NCBI GenBank assembly: GCA_963677215.1
Contig: OY781919.1
Coordinates: 3,596,001 to 3,660,000, forward strand
Direction of reading: 5' to 3'
DNA: 64,000 nucleotides
Source of the DNA: G963676795 sp963677215
GTDB lineage: Bacteria; Desulfobacterota; Desulfuromonadia; Desulfuromonadales; Geopsychrobacteraceae
The notes under the pieces are model-generated. The model searched no databases. It was not told the origin of the DNA and saw nothing but the letters and a program-made list of their open reading frames with translations. The position numbers and the translations under genes were made by a program. Shown here one piece after another: positions 7,183-16,919 of this stretch. Every line of letters begins with the position of its first letter. Within the stretch, counting starts at the first letter, position 1.

Positions 7183-8457
7183 TCACTTTTCTACCGGCGA
7201 CAAAAGAGCCTGACCCCGATGATACACCTGTTCGATCTGTTTGTCACAGGCGGGATCGACAAAATAATCGAAAAGCTCATTTGTCGCAACCCCTTGTGGC
7301 AGATTCACCACCTGAAAGCTGGCCGACTTTCCCTCATCCAGCGAACCGAACCGCTCACCGTAGCCGAGGATATCAGCCCCTTGTTGCGTCGCCATGGAGA
7401 ACAGGGTCAGCGGATCCAGCTTGCCTTCAAACCAGCGATGGGCAAAGGCCATTTCGTCCCAGAGCGACAGGGAACTGTTGCTCGACAGACCATCGGTGCC
7501 GAGCGCCAGCCGGACGCCTGCCTTGCGCAGCTTCTCGACAGGAGCCACACCGACCTTGAGCAGATCATTGGAACGCGGGCAGAGCGCCAGGCTCATGTTT
7601 CTGTCGGCGAGCAGCTGAATATCAGCGTCACTGAGTTGAACCCCATGCACCAGCAGATTGTCCGGGAACAATCCACCCTGTTTGTCCAGGTAGGCGACCG
7701 GCGACAGCCCCGTTCCCTTGGGCACAAACTCATTCCAACCAACGAAGGAGTAGAGCTTGTCGACCAGTTCCCCTGCCCCGTCATGGACGAAATCGACCTC
7801 GCACCCCGCTTCGGCGATATGGGTCGTACACTTCAACCCTTTGCTCCGGCACCAGGAAAAATTATGGGCGAGGTAATCGGCGCTTATGGTGTAAGGAGAG
7901 TGCGGCGAGACACCGGCTGTAAAAGGGCCGGGCTGGTCTTGCGCCAACTCTTTCTGCATACGCTGTGCGGCCTTGGCCGTCAGCTCCGGATTGCGGCCCA
8001 GGGTTTCCAGGTAACAGATGCCCTCGAGAGAGGTCTGCCGGTAGTGACTGCGCTGATCGAGATAGGAAAGGACATCGCCGACGAGCAGCGTGCCGGCTCT
8101 CAACGACAACGCCATACCGTGATCAATAGCTGCGGAGACCTGGTGCGGCTCAAGCTGCCTCTTGATCCGGACCAGCTTGATCATCCAGTCGACGAAGCTA
8201 TCCTCTTCACTGAAACTGATGTTGCAGGCTCGGGCCCAGTCTGAAAACAGGCTGAGCTCAAGGTGGGTATGGGCATTGACAAAGGTTGGCAGAATGGCGG
8301 CATGACCGTAATCACGGATCTCGGCCGACAGAGCCTCCGCCACAAGCCGGGCCAGTGAGTCGACGCGCAGAATGCGCCCCTGGTCAACCAGCAGTGCCCC
8401 GCCGTCGATAACGTTTCCACTGCTGGAAACGAGGTATCTGGCCGTATAAATCGTCAC
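7183..8457 (-). CDS. Amidohydrolase (TRZ/ATZ/cytosine deaminase-like family)
   Basis: About 424 residues of a metal-dependent amidohydrolase. Metal ligands appear in order: NAHTHLEL (HxH), the His of THIAEAG, and Asp in LGTDGLSSN; VHGVQLSD and NDLLKVG are further family features. It should deaminate an N-heterocycle or purine nucleoside. Aminodeoxyfutalosine deaminase (menaquinone pathway), S-adenosylhomocysteine deaminase and guanine deaminase are all possible; the sequence does not separate them. The start is unsure: GTG at 8457 gives VTIYTARYLVSSSGNVI, usual for the family, whereas GTG at 8481 would overlap the upstream panP-like gene by 17 bp. It is probably co-transcribed with the pan genes. 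Confidence 0.8.
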   Translation of the reverse strand: MTIYTARYLVSSSGNVIDGGALLVDQGRILRVDSLARLVAEALSAEIRDYGHAAILPTFVNAHTHLELSLFSDWARACNISFSEEDSFVDWMIKLVRIKRQLEPHQVSAAIDHGMALSLRAGTLLVGDVLSYLDQRSHYRQTSLEGICYLETLGRNPELTAKAAQRMQKELAQDQPGPFTAGVSPHSPYTISADYLAHNFSWCRSKGLKCTTHIAEAGCEVDFVHDGAGELVDKLYSFVGWNEFVPKGTGLSPVAYLDKQGGLFPDNLLVHGVQLSDADIQLLADRNMSLALCPRSNDLLKVGVAPVEKLRKAGVRLALGTDGLSSNSSLSLWDEMAFAHRWFEGKLDPLTLFSMATQQGADILGYGERFGSLDEGKSASFQVVNLPQGVATNELFDYFVDPACDKQIEQVYHRGQALLSPVEK

Positions 8458-8464
8458 GCTTGGA

Positions 8465-10108
8465 CTACCCGACGGCAACACTGGAAGTCAGGGTCCTGAT
8501 CCGCTCAAAAATCTCCTTGAACGACTGATCGGCAATGATCTCACGCTGTTCATCCAGGACAGTCTGCAACACATCTTTGGTCGACAGCGGATTGGCCAGC
8601 ACGACCCTGAAGACGGTGATCATCTGCCCCTGATAACGGGCCGAGCGCAGGCTGGTTCTCGAAACAAAGGTCTTGCCTGCCTCACGCTGACGCTTCTGAA
8701 CCTCGATCGTCACCCAGTCGAGCAGTGCGTTCACCTCCGTCCGGACCTCTTCCGCCAGGGTCGGCAGCAACGCCTGCAGCCAGGCTGGCACATAACGGTA
8801 GGTCAGGATATTCAGTTCCGGTGCCGTAACCAGCTCGAAATCCTCTGCAGACTGGACCATTTCGGCAAACAGTCGTGCCCGTTCGATCCCCATGTCAATC
8901 AGCAGTCCATAGCCCTTACGACCGATGATCGACAGGCCGGCATGGACGAGCATCGCCATCCCGGGGCGCGAGCCTTCAAGGGTATGACTCCCCAGATCCT
9001 TGGAACCGTGACGGATGATATAATTGGCGTGATGCTCGATCGCCGAGAGGCTGCGAGGATTCTTGAACAGGACCATCCCTGCGCCCATCGGTACGTAGAG
9101 CTGCTTGTGAGCATCGATGGTTACCGAATCGGCGCGCTCTATCCCCTTGAGCAGCAGACGGTGTTGTTCGGAGAAGAGGGTCGGACCGCCCCAGGCGGAA
9201 TCGACATGGAAATGGCAACCGATTTCGGCGGCAAAGTCGGCCAGATCCTCAAGCGGATCGACATGACCTGTTTCGGTCGTTCCGGCGATGCCGACAAGCG
9301 CCATGACCCTGATGTTACGCTCTGTGAGTTCCTCGTAGCGACAGCGCAGATCGTTCATGTCGATACGGTTGTTCTCATCAGTATCAACCAGCATCAGGTT
9401 GTCGCGGCCGATACCGAGCAGATCGGCGGCCTTGCCGAGCGAATAGTGCCCGCGCCGAGAGACCATGACCGCGAGTCCTTCACAGCCGAGGAACTTAAGC
9501 GACTGGAACAGACCTTCCTTGCAGATCCCCCGGAAATCACCCTGCGGACGGCAGAGATGATTGCGCGCCACCCAGAGGGCGGTCATGTTGGCGACGGTAC
9601 CACCGGAGCAGAAAGCCCCCAGGGCGTGACCACTATCGTGAATCCAGCGCTGATAGAATTCGTCGTCCTGGGTATAGATCAGCCGGTGAAGCATGGCCAG
9701 CACCTGACGCTCCAGCGGCGTAAAGGCCTTGGAGGTCTCGACCTTGACCAGGTTCTGATTGAGCGCTGTCATCAGTCGCGACAGCGGCAGCATGAAATAA
9801 GGAAGCGCCGAGGTCATGTGGCCGACAAAACCGGGAGCAGCGGTATGAACCGAATGGGCCACCAGGTTTTCACGGATAAACTCGGTATAGTCGGAGACAA
9901 ACATCGGTTCTTCCGGAACCGAAGCCGCAGAAAACTGCTGCTCAATCTCGTCGAGACTCTGCTCCGTCGCGACAACGTGCTTCTGCAGGAAGTCGGCGAC
10001 ATTTTCTCCGATCGCCTGATCGATGCGCCCCAGGGTGGAGTCAGGAGCGACAGGAACGGTGAAAATCCGGTAAAGATTCTGCAGATTAGCCAGTGCCGCT
10101 TCAGTCAT
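8465..10108 (-). CDS. panP: PLP-dependent aspartate 1-decarboxylase, PanP type
   Basis: A 547-residue group II PLP decarboxylase. The cofactor lysine lies in DSVTIDAHKQLYVPMGAGM, the active-site Asp/Ala pair in CHFHVDSAWGG, and substrate-binding residues in SGGTVANMTALW. It is longer than ordinary glutamate decarboxylases and matches the PanP family, which makes beta-alanine from aspartate in place of the pyruvoyl enzyme PanD. The context is decisive: it follows panC by 3 bp and panB lies upstream, so beta-alanine, pantoate and their condensation are encoded in one operon. No panD is present in the window. Glutamate or another amino acid as substrate is possible but less likely. Confidence 0.88.
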   Translation of the reverse strand: MTEAALANLQNLYRIFTVPVAPDSTLGRIDQAIGENVADFLQKHVVATEQSLDEIEQQFSAASVPEEPMFVSDYTEFIRENLVAHSVHTAAPGFVGHMTSALPYFMLPLSRLMTALNQNLVKVETSKAFTPLERQVLAMLHRLIYTQDDEFYQRWIHDSGHALGAFCSGGTVANMTALWVARNHLCRPQGDFRGICKEGLFQSLKFLGCEGLAVMVSRRGHYSLGKAADLLGIGRDNLMLVDTDENNRIDMNDLRCRYEELTERNIRVMALVGIAGTTETGHVDPLEDLADFAAEIGCHFHVDSAWGGPTLFSEQHRLLLKGIERADSVTIDAHKQLYVPMGAGMVLFKNPRSLSAIEHHANYIIRHGSKDLGSHTLEGSRPGMAMLVHAGLSIIGRKGYGLLIDMGIERARLFAEMVQSAEDFELVTAPELNILTYRYVPAWLQALLPTLAEEVRTEVNALLDWVTIEVQKRQREAGKTFVSRTSLRSARYQGQMITVFRVVLANPLSTKDVLQTVLDEQREIIADQSFKEIFERIRTLTSSVAVG

Positions 10109-10111
10109 CGC

Positions 10112-10957
10112 TCAACCCACCAGGTAGCCGTTGTCGAGCAGACGGGTTTTGCCGACGTAAGCGGCCATCAGCAGTACCGCGCTGTCATCGACTGTCGTCT
10201 GATCGATAAGTTGCAGATCGTGACAGATGCGCAGGTAATCGATGCGCGCAGCGGGCTGGGCTTCGATCAGGGCGGTCAGTTCTGCAAGCAGCTTGGCACT
10301 GTCGGTTTCACCGCCTGCGACCAGCTCACGGCCAGCTTTAAGCGCCTGAGAGAGAACCAGCGCCTGCTGACGTTCCGATGCACTCAGGTAGACATTGCGC
10401 GAACTCATTGCCAATCCGTCTGCTTCACGGAAGATCGGCATGCCGACAATCTCGATCGGCATGTTCAGATCGATCACCATGCGCCGGATGACGGCCAGCT
10501 GCTGGAAGTCCTTGGCACCAAACAGGGCGACGTTCGGCTGAACGATGTTGAACAGCTTGGTGACAACAGTGGTCACACCGCGGAAATGACCGGGACGACT
10601 GGCACCGCACAGGTCTTCAGTGATCCCTTCGACCTCGACGTAGGTCAGGTAGCCTTCAGGATACATCTGCTCCGGGGTCGGCAGGTAGACGACATCGGTG
10701 CCGACCTCTTCGGCCAGGCGACAGTCGCGCTCATGGTCACGCGGATAGGCGTCAAAATCCTCCCCCTCACCGAACTGGGTCGGATTGACGAAGATCGACA
10801 GGACCAGGATATCGCCCCGCTTGCGCCCTTCCTTGAGCAACGAGAGGTGCCCCTCGTGCAGAAAGCCCATGGTCGGAACAAAGGCGATTGTTTTCCCTGC
10901 AGACCGAGCCTCAAGCGCGAACTGCTGCATCTCACCGGCAGTACTGATAATTTTCAT
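10112..10957 (-). CDS. panC: Pantothenate synthetase
   Basis: A 281-residue cytosolic ligase that joins pantoate and beta-alanine with ATP. The nucleotidyl-transferase motif VPTMGFLHEGHLSLL and the second ATP-binding motif AMSSRNVYLS are present; FVNPTQFGEGEDFDAYPRD and FGAKDFQQLAVIRRMVIDL are diagnostic. Length is normal. It starts 5 bp after panB and is followed by panP with 3 bp between, so it is the middle gene of a three-gene pantothenate operon. Confidence 0.97.
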   Translation of the reverse strand: MKIISTAGEMQQFALEARSAGKTIAFVPTMGFLHEGHLSLLKEGRKRGDILVLSIFVNPTQFGEGEDFDAYPRDHERDCRLAEEVGTDVVYLPTPEQMYPEGYLTYVEVEGITEDLCGASRPGHFRGVTTVVTKLFNIVQPNVALFGAKDFQQLAVIRRMVIDLNMPIEIVGMPIFREADGLAMSSRNVYLSASERQQALVLSQALKAGRELVAGGETDSAKLLAELTALIEAQPAARIDYLRICHDLQLIDQTTVDDSAVLLMAAYVGKTRLLDNGYLVG

Positions 10958-10962
10958 GGCGA

Positions 10963-11766
10963 TTACTTGAACGAATGATCGATGGTCGGAAAGGCACCGC
11001 TTTTGACTTCACTGATGTAGTCAGCGATCCCCTTACTGACGGTGTCGGATATGTCAGCGAAGCGTTTGACGAATTTGGGCGAATACTTGTCGCACAGCCC
11101 CAGGATATCGTGAATGACCAGAACCTGACCGTCACAGTCGGCCCCGGCGCCGATACCGATGGTCGGAATCGACAATTGTTCGGTGATTTTCTGGGCCAGA
11201 TCGCGCGGGACCCCCTCCATGACAACCGAGAAGGCTCCGGCCTGCTCAACCGCTTTGGCATCAGCCAGAATCTGGCGCGCCTGTTCTTCCTTACGCCCCT
11301 GAACCTTGAAGCCGCCCATGCGATGAATCGACTGCGGTGTCAGGCCGATATGCGCCATGACCGGAATATCGATATCGACCAGCGCCTTGATGGTCTCCGC
11401 CATATGTTCGCCACCCTCGAGTTTGACCGAATGAGCACCACCCTCCTTGAGCAGACGCCCGGCATTGATCCGCGCGTCGCGGATATCGCTCTGGTAGGAC
11501 ATGAACGGCATATCGGCGACGATCATCGCCTGCTGACAGCCACGGGCCACAGCCCGGGTGTGATAGATCATTTCATCCATGGTCACCGGCAGGGTATTGT
11601 CGTAACCGGAAAACACCGTCCCGGCCGAATCGCCGACCAGGATGACATCGATCCCCTGGTTGTCCATCAGACGGGCAAAGGCGTAGTCATAAGCGGTGAG
11701 AACAGTGATTTTCTCTCCCTGTTCCTTCATGCGGGAGATATCGAGAACCGATTTGCGAGCTTTCAT
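10963..11766 (-). CDS. panB: Ketopantoate hydroxymethyltransferase
   Basis: A 267-residue enzyme transferring a hydroxymethyl group from 5,10-methylene-THF to alpha-ketoisovalerate. Motifs include ITVLTAYDYAFARLMD, ILVGDSAGTVFSGYDNTLPV (Mg-binding Asp), VADMPFMSYQ, HIGLTPQSIHRMGGFKVQGR and PTIGIGAGADCDGQVLVIHD. ATG at 11766 is chosen over the TTG at 11784 because AAAGGACG precedes it and it matches the family start. It is the first gene of the pan operon, and its Shine-Dalgarno follows directly after an intrinsic terminator at the end of a structured leader. Confidence 0.97.
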   Translation of the reverse strand: MKARKSVLDISRMKEQGEKITVLTAYDYAFARLMDNQGIDVILVGDSAGTVFSGYDNTLPVTMDEMIYHTRAVARGCQQAMIVADMPFMSYQSDIRDARINAGRLLKEGGAHSVKLEGGEHMAETIKALVDIDIPVMAHIGLTPQSIHRMGGFKVQGRKEEQARQILADAKAVEQAGAFSVVMEGVPRDLAQKITEQLSIPTIGIGAGADCDGQVLVIHDILGLCDKYSPKFVKRFADISDTVSKGIADYISEVKSGAFPTIDHSFK

Positions 11767-11782
11767 GCGACGTCCTTTCAAC

Positions 11783-11962
11783 AAAAAAACCTTTCGCCGA
11801 AACGAAAGGTTTGAACAGGACGCAGCTATCCCGTGTAAGATTCAATATGCCTTTCCGTCCCGGTCGATAAAGATCCAAGCGGTATTTTTCCGACCTGCAC
11901 CACCTAGCAATCGGCTCCGGTACGAGTCCCGGGCCACGGTGATGCAAGCAGGTCGCTGCCCC
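11783..11962 (-). promoter_or_regulatory. Structured panB leader RNA ending in intrinsic terminator
   Basis: On the minus strand a long hairpin occupies 11955-11891: CGACCT/AGGTCG, after a 4-nt bulge GCATCACC/GGTGGTGC, then GGC-CCGG/CCGG-A-GCC with a bulged A and an 8-nt loop, about 21 bp in all. GCAGC (11959-11955) can close the whole with GCTGC (11826-11822). Then AAACCTTTCG and CGAAAGGTTT (11812-11803 and 11796-11787) form a terminator stem followed by seven T (11789-11783), 7 nt before the panB Shine-Dalgarno. This is the layout of a transcription-attenuating leader. A 'pan' RNA motif upstream of pan operons is described in deltaproteobacteria and other groups; I cannot confirm that this is it. 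No known riboswitch consensus was recognised. Confidence 0.6.
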
Positions 11963-12031
11963 ATATAACATACAGCCCGGCCAAGATCCAGAAAAAACAG
12001 GCCAAACGGGACGATCCTCAGGATCAGGTCG

Positions 12032-15000
12032 TCAGCCGCTGGTCAACAGGGCTTCAAGGGCGCGCTGCAGAACGGTAAACGGATGGTAGTTCTGCGGAAC
12101 CTCCGTCATCAGCGCCTGCTTGAGAGTCTCATAGTTGCGCAACCGCTGGCGCCGGTCGCGGAAATACTTTTCGGGCTGTGCGGCGTTCTGCCCGGCGACC
12201 TGCTGAACCAGCCGGACATTGACCGTATGCAGAGAGCTGAGCAACGCTTCACGCGCCCGGCGATCCCAGCTGTTACGGGCGCTGACCCTGTTCAACTGGT
12301 CAAGAACGGCATCGAGTCCGACGGTCTTCTGCACCAACAGATGAATAGCCGCCAGACTTTCCAGTTCTAGGGAAAGGGTGTCGCTCATGCAGATCAACGG
12401 CAGGAAATCGAACAAACTGTCGAGAACCGACAGCTTGTAGGCGGTCAGCTGCTCTACCCCTTCGCTGATTAGGCGCTTGCGCTCGTCGAGACAGGACGTC
12501 CATTGTTCCTCAGGAAGAACCCGCGGCAGCATCCTGGCGTAGTCCTTGAGCTGTGTCGCTATATGCTCGAGTTCGACCCGGGTCTTGGGGATCGCCATAT
12601 CGTAGGCGAGAGCGTAGGTACAGAAGGTTCCGAGCAGATCTTCAAGCCTCAGCAGCAGCTCATACTGCCGCGGCGCCGGCATCCGGTTATCCAGATCGAA
12701 GATCGCCTTGCGCAGCTCCGGCCCGTCGAGCAGGGCATCAAACAGCAGATAGGCGCAGGCCACCTCGACCTGGGACCTGCCGGTCATACGGCTGCAATCC
12801 TGGACAAAGGCACACCCGGCCTGGCCGATGACCCGGTTGGTCAGCACCGTCGCCGTGATCTCGCGGGCCAGCGGATGGGATGGCAGTAATTCCCGGTACT
12901 GAGCCTGGATCTGCTCCGGGAAATAATCGTAGAGAAGATTGCTGACGGCGGGGTTCTCCGGCCAGTTAAAATCAAGCAGGTTACGGAACAGGAACATCTT
13001 GCTGTAGGCCAGCAGCACCGAAAGCTCCGGACGGGTCAGATGATTGGGCTGACGCAGCGCGACATCCTTGCGATTGGGCAGAAACTCGCCCTGGCGGTCG
13101 AGCAGCCCGGCCCGGCCAAGACGTTCAATCTGATCCATGAAGGGCTCGACATCCTTGCGGCAGCGCAAGCTGTCGAGAGAAATCGCCAGACTCTGCATGT
13201 AGTTGTTGGCCAGAACCGACTGGCAGACATCCTCCTCGATCGCTTCGAGCAACTCATACCCCTGCTGATCGTCGGCAAGTTCTCCCTGACGACGCAGAAC
13301 CTGGAGCAGGATCTTCAGGTTGACTTCATGGTCGGAGCTGTCGACCCCCCCTGAGTTGTCGATGGAATCGGTATTGAGCAGGCCGCCGTTAAGAGCGAAC
13401 TCGATACGCCCCAGTTGGGTCATCCCCAGGTTCCCCCCTTCACCGAAAACCTTGCAGCGCAGTTCACAGCCATCGACCCGCAGGGAATCGTTCCCCTTGT
13501 CACCCACCTCTTCATGGCTCTGGGTCGCTGCCTTGACATAGGTTCCGATCCCACCGTTCCAGATCAGGTCGACCTGCGCCTTGAACAGCAGGCGGATCAG
13601 CTCGTTGGCATCGAGCGAACCGGGCCGGATGCCGAGCCAGGAAGCCACTTCTGGAGAAACAGGAATTTCCTTTGACTGACGGGAATATACCCCACCACCT
13701 TTAGAAATCAGCTGAAGGTTATAATCGTCCCATCCCGAGCGTGGCAGTTTGAACAGTCGGTCGCGTTCCTGCCAGGAGATTTGCGGATCGGGATCCGGAT
13801 CGAGGAAGATATGGCGATGATTGAAGGCCGCCAGCAGACGGATCTGCTTCGACAGCAGCATGCCGTTGCCGAAGACATCGCCACTCATATCTCCGATACC
13901 GACCACAGTGAACGGTTCCGTCTGGATATCGGTTCCCAGCTCACGGAACGAACGTTTGACACATTCCCAGGCGCCGCGGGCGGTGATGCCCAGCTTCTTA
14001 TGGTCGTAGCCGTGCGAACCACCACTGGCGAAAGCATCACCGAGCCAGAAGCCATAATCCTTACTGATTGCGTTGGCCGTATCAGAGAGGTGAGCTGTCC
14101 CCTTGTCCGCAGCGACAACCAGGTAGGGATCCTTGTCATCGTAGACGACCACCCCTGCCGGTCTGGTCACCTCGTCGCCGTGGCGATTGTCGGTCAGATC
14201 GAGCAGTCCGCGCATCAGAGTCTGGTAAGCCTCCTTGACATAACGCCCCTGCTCTTCCCGGTCTGCACTGCTGAGCTTGGTAATGAATCCGCCCTTCGAA
14301 CCTTCCGGCACGATCACGGCATTTTTGGTCATCTGGGCCTTGACCAGACCGAGCACCTCGGTACGGAAATCATCCGGTCGGTCCGACCAGCGGATCCCGC
14401 CGCGGGCGACCTTGCCGCCGCGCAGATGGATCCCCTCCATGGTCGCCGAATGGACATAGACCTCATAGAGCGGCCGCGGTGCCGGCATATCCATGACCCC
14501 GAGTGAACTGACCTTGAACGACAGGAAATAGTCCTCCTGGCCGTAACGCAGATAAAAGTTGGTGCGGATCGTCGAATCGATCAGGTTGAACAGGGTGCGC
14601 AGGATCCTGTCTTCGTTGGGATCACTGACCTGCTCCAGGGCGCTGACCAGGTCCTGACGGATCGGCCCGAGCACATCGATCTCACGGGTCAGCGGATCAG
14701 CCCACTCGGCGACCGGCTTGAAGCGCCCCTCGAAATAGCGGAACAACAGGGTGCTGACGTTCGGGTTCGCGATCAGCGCATCGGCGATCCTCTTCTTGGT
14801 AAAGGGGCAGCCGAGTTGGAAGTAATAATTACGGTAGGCACGGAACACGTCGATTTCATGCCAGGACAGTCCGGTCGGCAGCAGCAGCTGATGAAGCAGA
14901 TCGTTCTCGACCTGGCCGCTGCACAGTGCGGTCAGATTGTCGATCAGCAGGGGTTTGAGCTGTTGGAAATCAAATGCGGACTCGAATTTAATAGCGAAAC

Positions 15001-16792
15001 TTTTGACGTAGACCGACTGATCTGCGACCCGCAGGTCGCTGTCGACCTCGTAGAGCACCCTCAGGCTCAGATTCTGCAGAAACGGCATCAGATCGTTCAG
15101 ATAGTGGCGATCGAGGCTGTAATACTGAAGTCGGTAGTAGTCCCCCTGGTCATGAAAAGGCCCCCAGAGATCGAACAGGTCTGCCCTGTTCCTGCGCAGG
15201 CATTCAAGGTTGAGGGTATCCCTGACGGCAAAACGGGGATGCGTGCGCGCCCGGTAATCCTGATCAAAAGCGTCCCGGTAGTCGCGCCAGATCTGCTCGG
15301 CAGATTCCGGTTGGGATTTTTCCAGCAGGCGCCGGAACTTCTGCTTCCAGGGCATCGCCAACCGGGTCAGACCGGTCTCGAGCTGGAGAAGATCAATCTC
15401 CACCTCCTTGGCCTTGAGGATCATATTGGCGTGCAGACTCAGGTAATCGGAAGCCAGATGGATAAGCCGCGTCTCAACCGCCAAGGCTTTGAAATAACGG
15501 CGCAGGTAGGCTTCCATCCGCTCGATGTTCTCCGGCAGATAGTATTCATTCGGCATGATCAGCAACAGGGTCAGCCCCTGCTCGGAAGCTCCCGGGGCGA
15601 CAACCACCTTGACCCCCGCCTGCCTGTGCATCAGGGTGAAGGAACGCAACATACGCCGCAGCTCATCATCCCCCATCAGAAACAGCTCGATCTTGGGAAA
15701 GCTGTTGATGATCTGCACAGTCTTGCGATAATTATGGCTGTCGTGAGTTATCTTCAGCTGCTGCTGGGCCGCATCGATCCGCCGCCGCAAGGCGGCAATG
15801 GAATAGGCATTTTCATCGATACACTTCTGGGTGTAAAAGCCCCAGAAGCAGTGTTCACGAAAACGCTCACCGCCTAGCTCCTCTCGGAACCCCAGGTAGG
15901 TCAAACGTTCAAAACGATGCAACGGGCAGCGCAGCTCGGTCTTTTCCAGATCGACATTCTTGCCGTGGCCGAGCAGGGGAAAAACCAGTTGCGGGGTCAG
16001 CTGCAGAGTCTTTGCCTTGCGATAATAAGGCTGATCGGTGAAATCGCTAAGCCCCAGCCGGCTGCTCTCATCTTCGACAAAATCCCCGACCTCGCCTCCG
16101 GCCGGGTACTCATAGCTGCGGTAGGCGACAGCCACGAAGTTGTCCCCCTGCAGCCATTCGTACAGGTCGCCGTAGCGTGATAGCCCGTCAATCTTGCCGA
16201 GTTCGGCATAGCGGGAGAAGATCCTGTTCCGATCATTATAGACACGCAGTGCGGCAGCGACGATTGTCCTCATCGCCTGTTCGAGAACACCCAGATCCTC
16301 GTCGGCAAGTTTCTCCAGTTCAAGCCAGACCAGTGACTCCTGGGCCAGCTCGGATTGCCCCTCGGAAACCTTGAGCAGGGTTCCGCCCCGCCGTTCTACC
16401 GACAGAACAGGATGGCAGATCACTCGAAAGTGATACCCCTTGCGGTGCAGATATTCCTGAATGGAAAAGAAGATATGGTTGGCATCGGGGCTGTTGATCA
16501 ACAGATAATAGTGGCCTGCCTCATTCAACGGCAGCAGGCCGACTTGAATCTGTTCCTTGCGTTCGGCGAAGAACTGTCCGACCTTGATGAGATCGGCCGC
16601 CTGTTCTGCCAGCGGCAGCTGAACCAGCAGCGTTCTGGGAATTTCATGCTGAAGGATGGTCGCCAGATCGATGAGCAGATGATTCGTGTCCGGGTGCCCC
16701 TGCCGGATCAGCTCCTGTCGCAGGGCATCCTGACTGAAGGTTTGACCAGACTGCTCCGCCTTTCCGCCACGCCGTACAACCCTCACCTTCAT
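12032..16792 (-). CDS. gdhB: NAD-specific glutamate dehydrogenase, large class
   Basis: A very large cytosolic dehydrogenase (1586 residues from ATG 16792) of the 180-kDa class, which oxidises glutamate to 2-oxoglutarate and ammonia. The catalytic core is in the C-terminal half: GIRWSDRPDDFRTEVLGLVK, KNAVIVPEGSKGGFITKL, VVAADKGTAHLSDTANAISK, FWLGDAFASGGSHGYDHKKL and the NAD-binding VVGIGDMSGDVFGNGMLLS. The long N-terminal half is the regulatory ACT-like region typical of the class. ATG at 16792 is chosen because AGAGGAG lies 7 nt before it; the frame is open to a TTG at 16831. It is a stand-alone gene followed by the pan leader region. Confidence 0.94.
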   Translation of the reverse strand: MKVRVVRRGGKAEQSGQTFSQDALRQELIRQGHPDTNHLLIDLATILQHEIPRTLLVQLPLAEQAADLIKVGQFFAERKEQIQVGLLPLNEAGHYYLLINSPDANHIFFSIQEYLHRKGYHFRVICHPVLSVERRGGTLLKVSEGQSELAQESLVWLELEKLADEDLGVLEQAMRTIVAAALRVYNDRNRIFSRYAELGKIDGLSRYGDLYEWLQGDNFVAVAYRSYEYPAGGEVGDFVEDESSRLGLSDFTDQPYYRKAKTLQLTPQLVFPLLGHGKNVDLEKTELRCPLHRFERLTYLGFREELGGERFREHCFWGFYTQKCIDENAYSIAALRRRIDAAQQQLKITHDSHNYRKTVQIINSFPKIELFLMGDDELRRMLRSFTLMHRQAGVKVVVAPGASEQGLTLLLIMPNEYYLPENIERMEAYLRRYFKALAVETRLIHLASDYLSLHANMILKAKEVEIDLLQLETGLTRLAMPWKQKFRRLLEKSQPESAEQIWRDYRDAFDQDYRARTHPRFAVRDTLNLECLRRNRADLFDLWGPFHDQGDYYRLQYYSLDRHYLNDLMPFLQNLSLRVLYEVDSDLRVADQSVYVKSFAIKFESAFDFQQLKPLLIDNLTALCSGQVENDLLHQLLLPTGLSWHEIDVFRAYRNYYFQLGCPFTKKRIADALIANPNVSTLLFRYFEGRFKPVAEWADPLTREIDVLGPIRQDLVSALEQVSDPNEDRILRTLFNLIDSTIRTNFYLRYGQEDYFLSFKVSSLGVMDMPAPRPLYEVYVHSATMEGIHLRGGKVARGGIRWSDRPDDFRTEVLGLVKAQMTKNAVIVPEGSKGGFITKLSSADREEQGRYVKEAYQTLMRGLLDLTDNRHGDEVTRPAGVVVYDDKDPYLVVAADKGTAHLSDTANAISKDYGFWLGDAFASGGSHGYDHKKLGITARGAWECVKRSFRELGTDIQTEPFTVVGIGDMSGDVFGNGMLLSKQIRLLAAFNHRHIFLDPDPDPQISWQERDRLFKLPRSGWDDYNLQLISKGGGVYSRQSKEIPVSPEVASWLGIRPGSLDANELIRLLFKAQVDLIWNGGIGTYVKAATQSHEEVGDKGNDSLRVDGCELRCKVFGEGGNLGMTQLGRIEFALNGGLLNTDSIDNSGGVDSSDHEVNLKILLQVLRRQGELADDQQGYELLEAIEEDVCQSVLANNYMQSLAISLDSLRCRKDVEPFMDQIERLGRAGLLDRQGEFLPNRKDVALRQPNHLTRPELSVLLAYSKMFLFRNLLDFNWPENPAVSNLLYDYFPEQIQAQYRELLPSHPLAREITATVLTNRVIGQAGCAFVQDCSRMTGRSQVEVACAYLLFDALLDGPELRKAIFDLDNRMPAPRQYELLLRLEDLLGTFCTYALAYDMAIPKTRVELEHIATQLKDYARMLPRVLPEEQWTSCLDERKRLISEGVEQLTAYKLSVLDSLFDFLPLICMSDTLSLELESLAAIHLLVQKTVGLDAVLDQLNRVSARNSWDRRAREALLSSLHTVNVRLVQQVAGQNAAQPEKYFRDRRQRLRNYETLKQALMTEVPQNYHPFTVLQRALEALLTSG

Positions 16793-16919
16793 CCCGTCAC
16801 TCCTCTGTGCGAATTGAAAATTGTGAATCAATCCATTGAGATACGATCGATATGATGATCATAAACGAGAGGCTGCCGCTTAGCAAGACGCTGGCAGCGA
16901 GGAAAGTGGAAATACCGGG

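Noticed and set aside
8942..10978. 678-codon open frame on the plus strand
   Set aside because: Antisense to panP and panC, both recognised along their full length; produced by high-GC codon bias, with no Shine-Dalgarno and no protein-like pattern.
11836..11971. Short minus-strand frames of 40-95 codons in the panB leader
   Set aside because: One reads plausibly (ending AWIFIDRDGKAY), but the DNA forms a long paired hairpin that explains the sequence better; no start signal.
11969..12031. Terminator of the glutamate dehydrogenase gene (GATCC-TGA-GGATC on the minus strand near 12018)
   Set aside because: The stem is only 5 bp and the T-run begins some 12 nt later, so it is too weak to list as a terminator.
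14816..15877. 353-codon plus-strand open frame
   Set aside because: Antisense to the glutamate dehydrogenase gene; no motifs or start signals.
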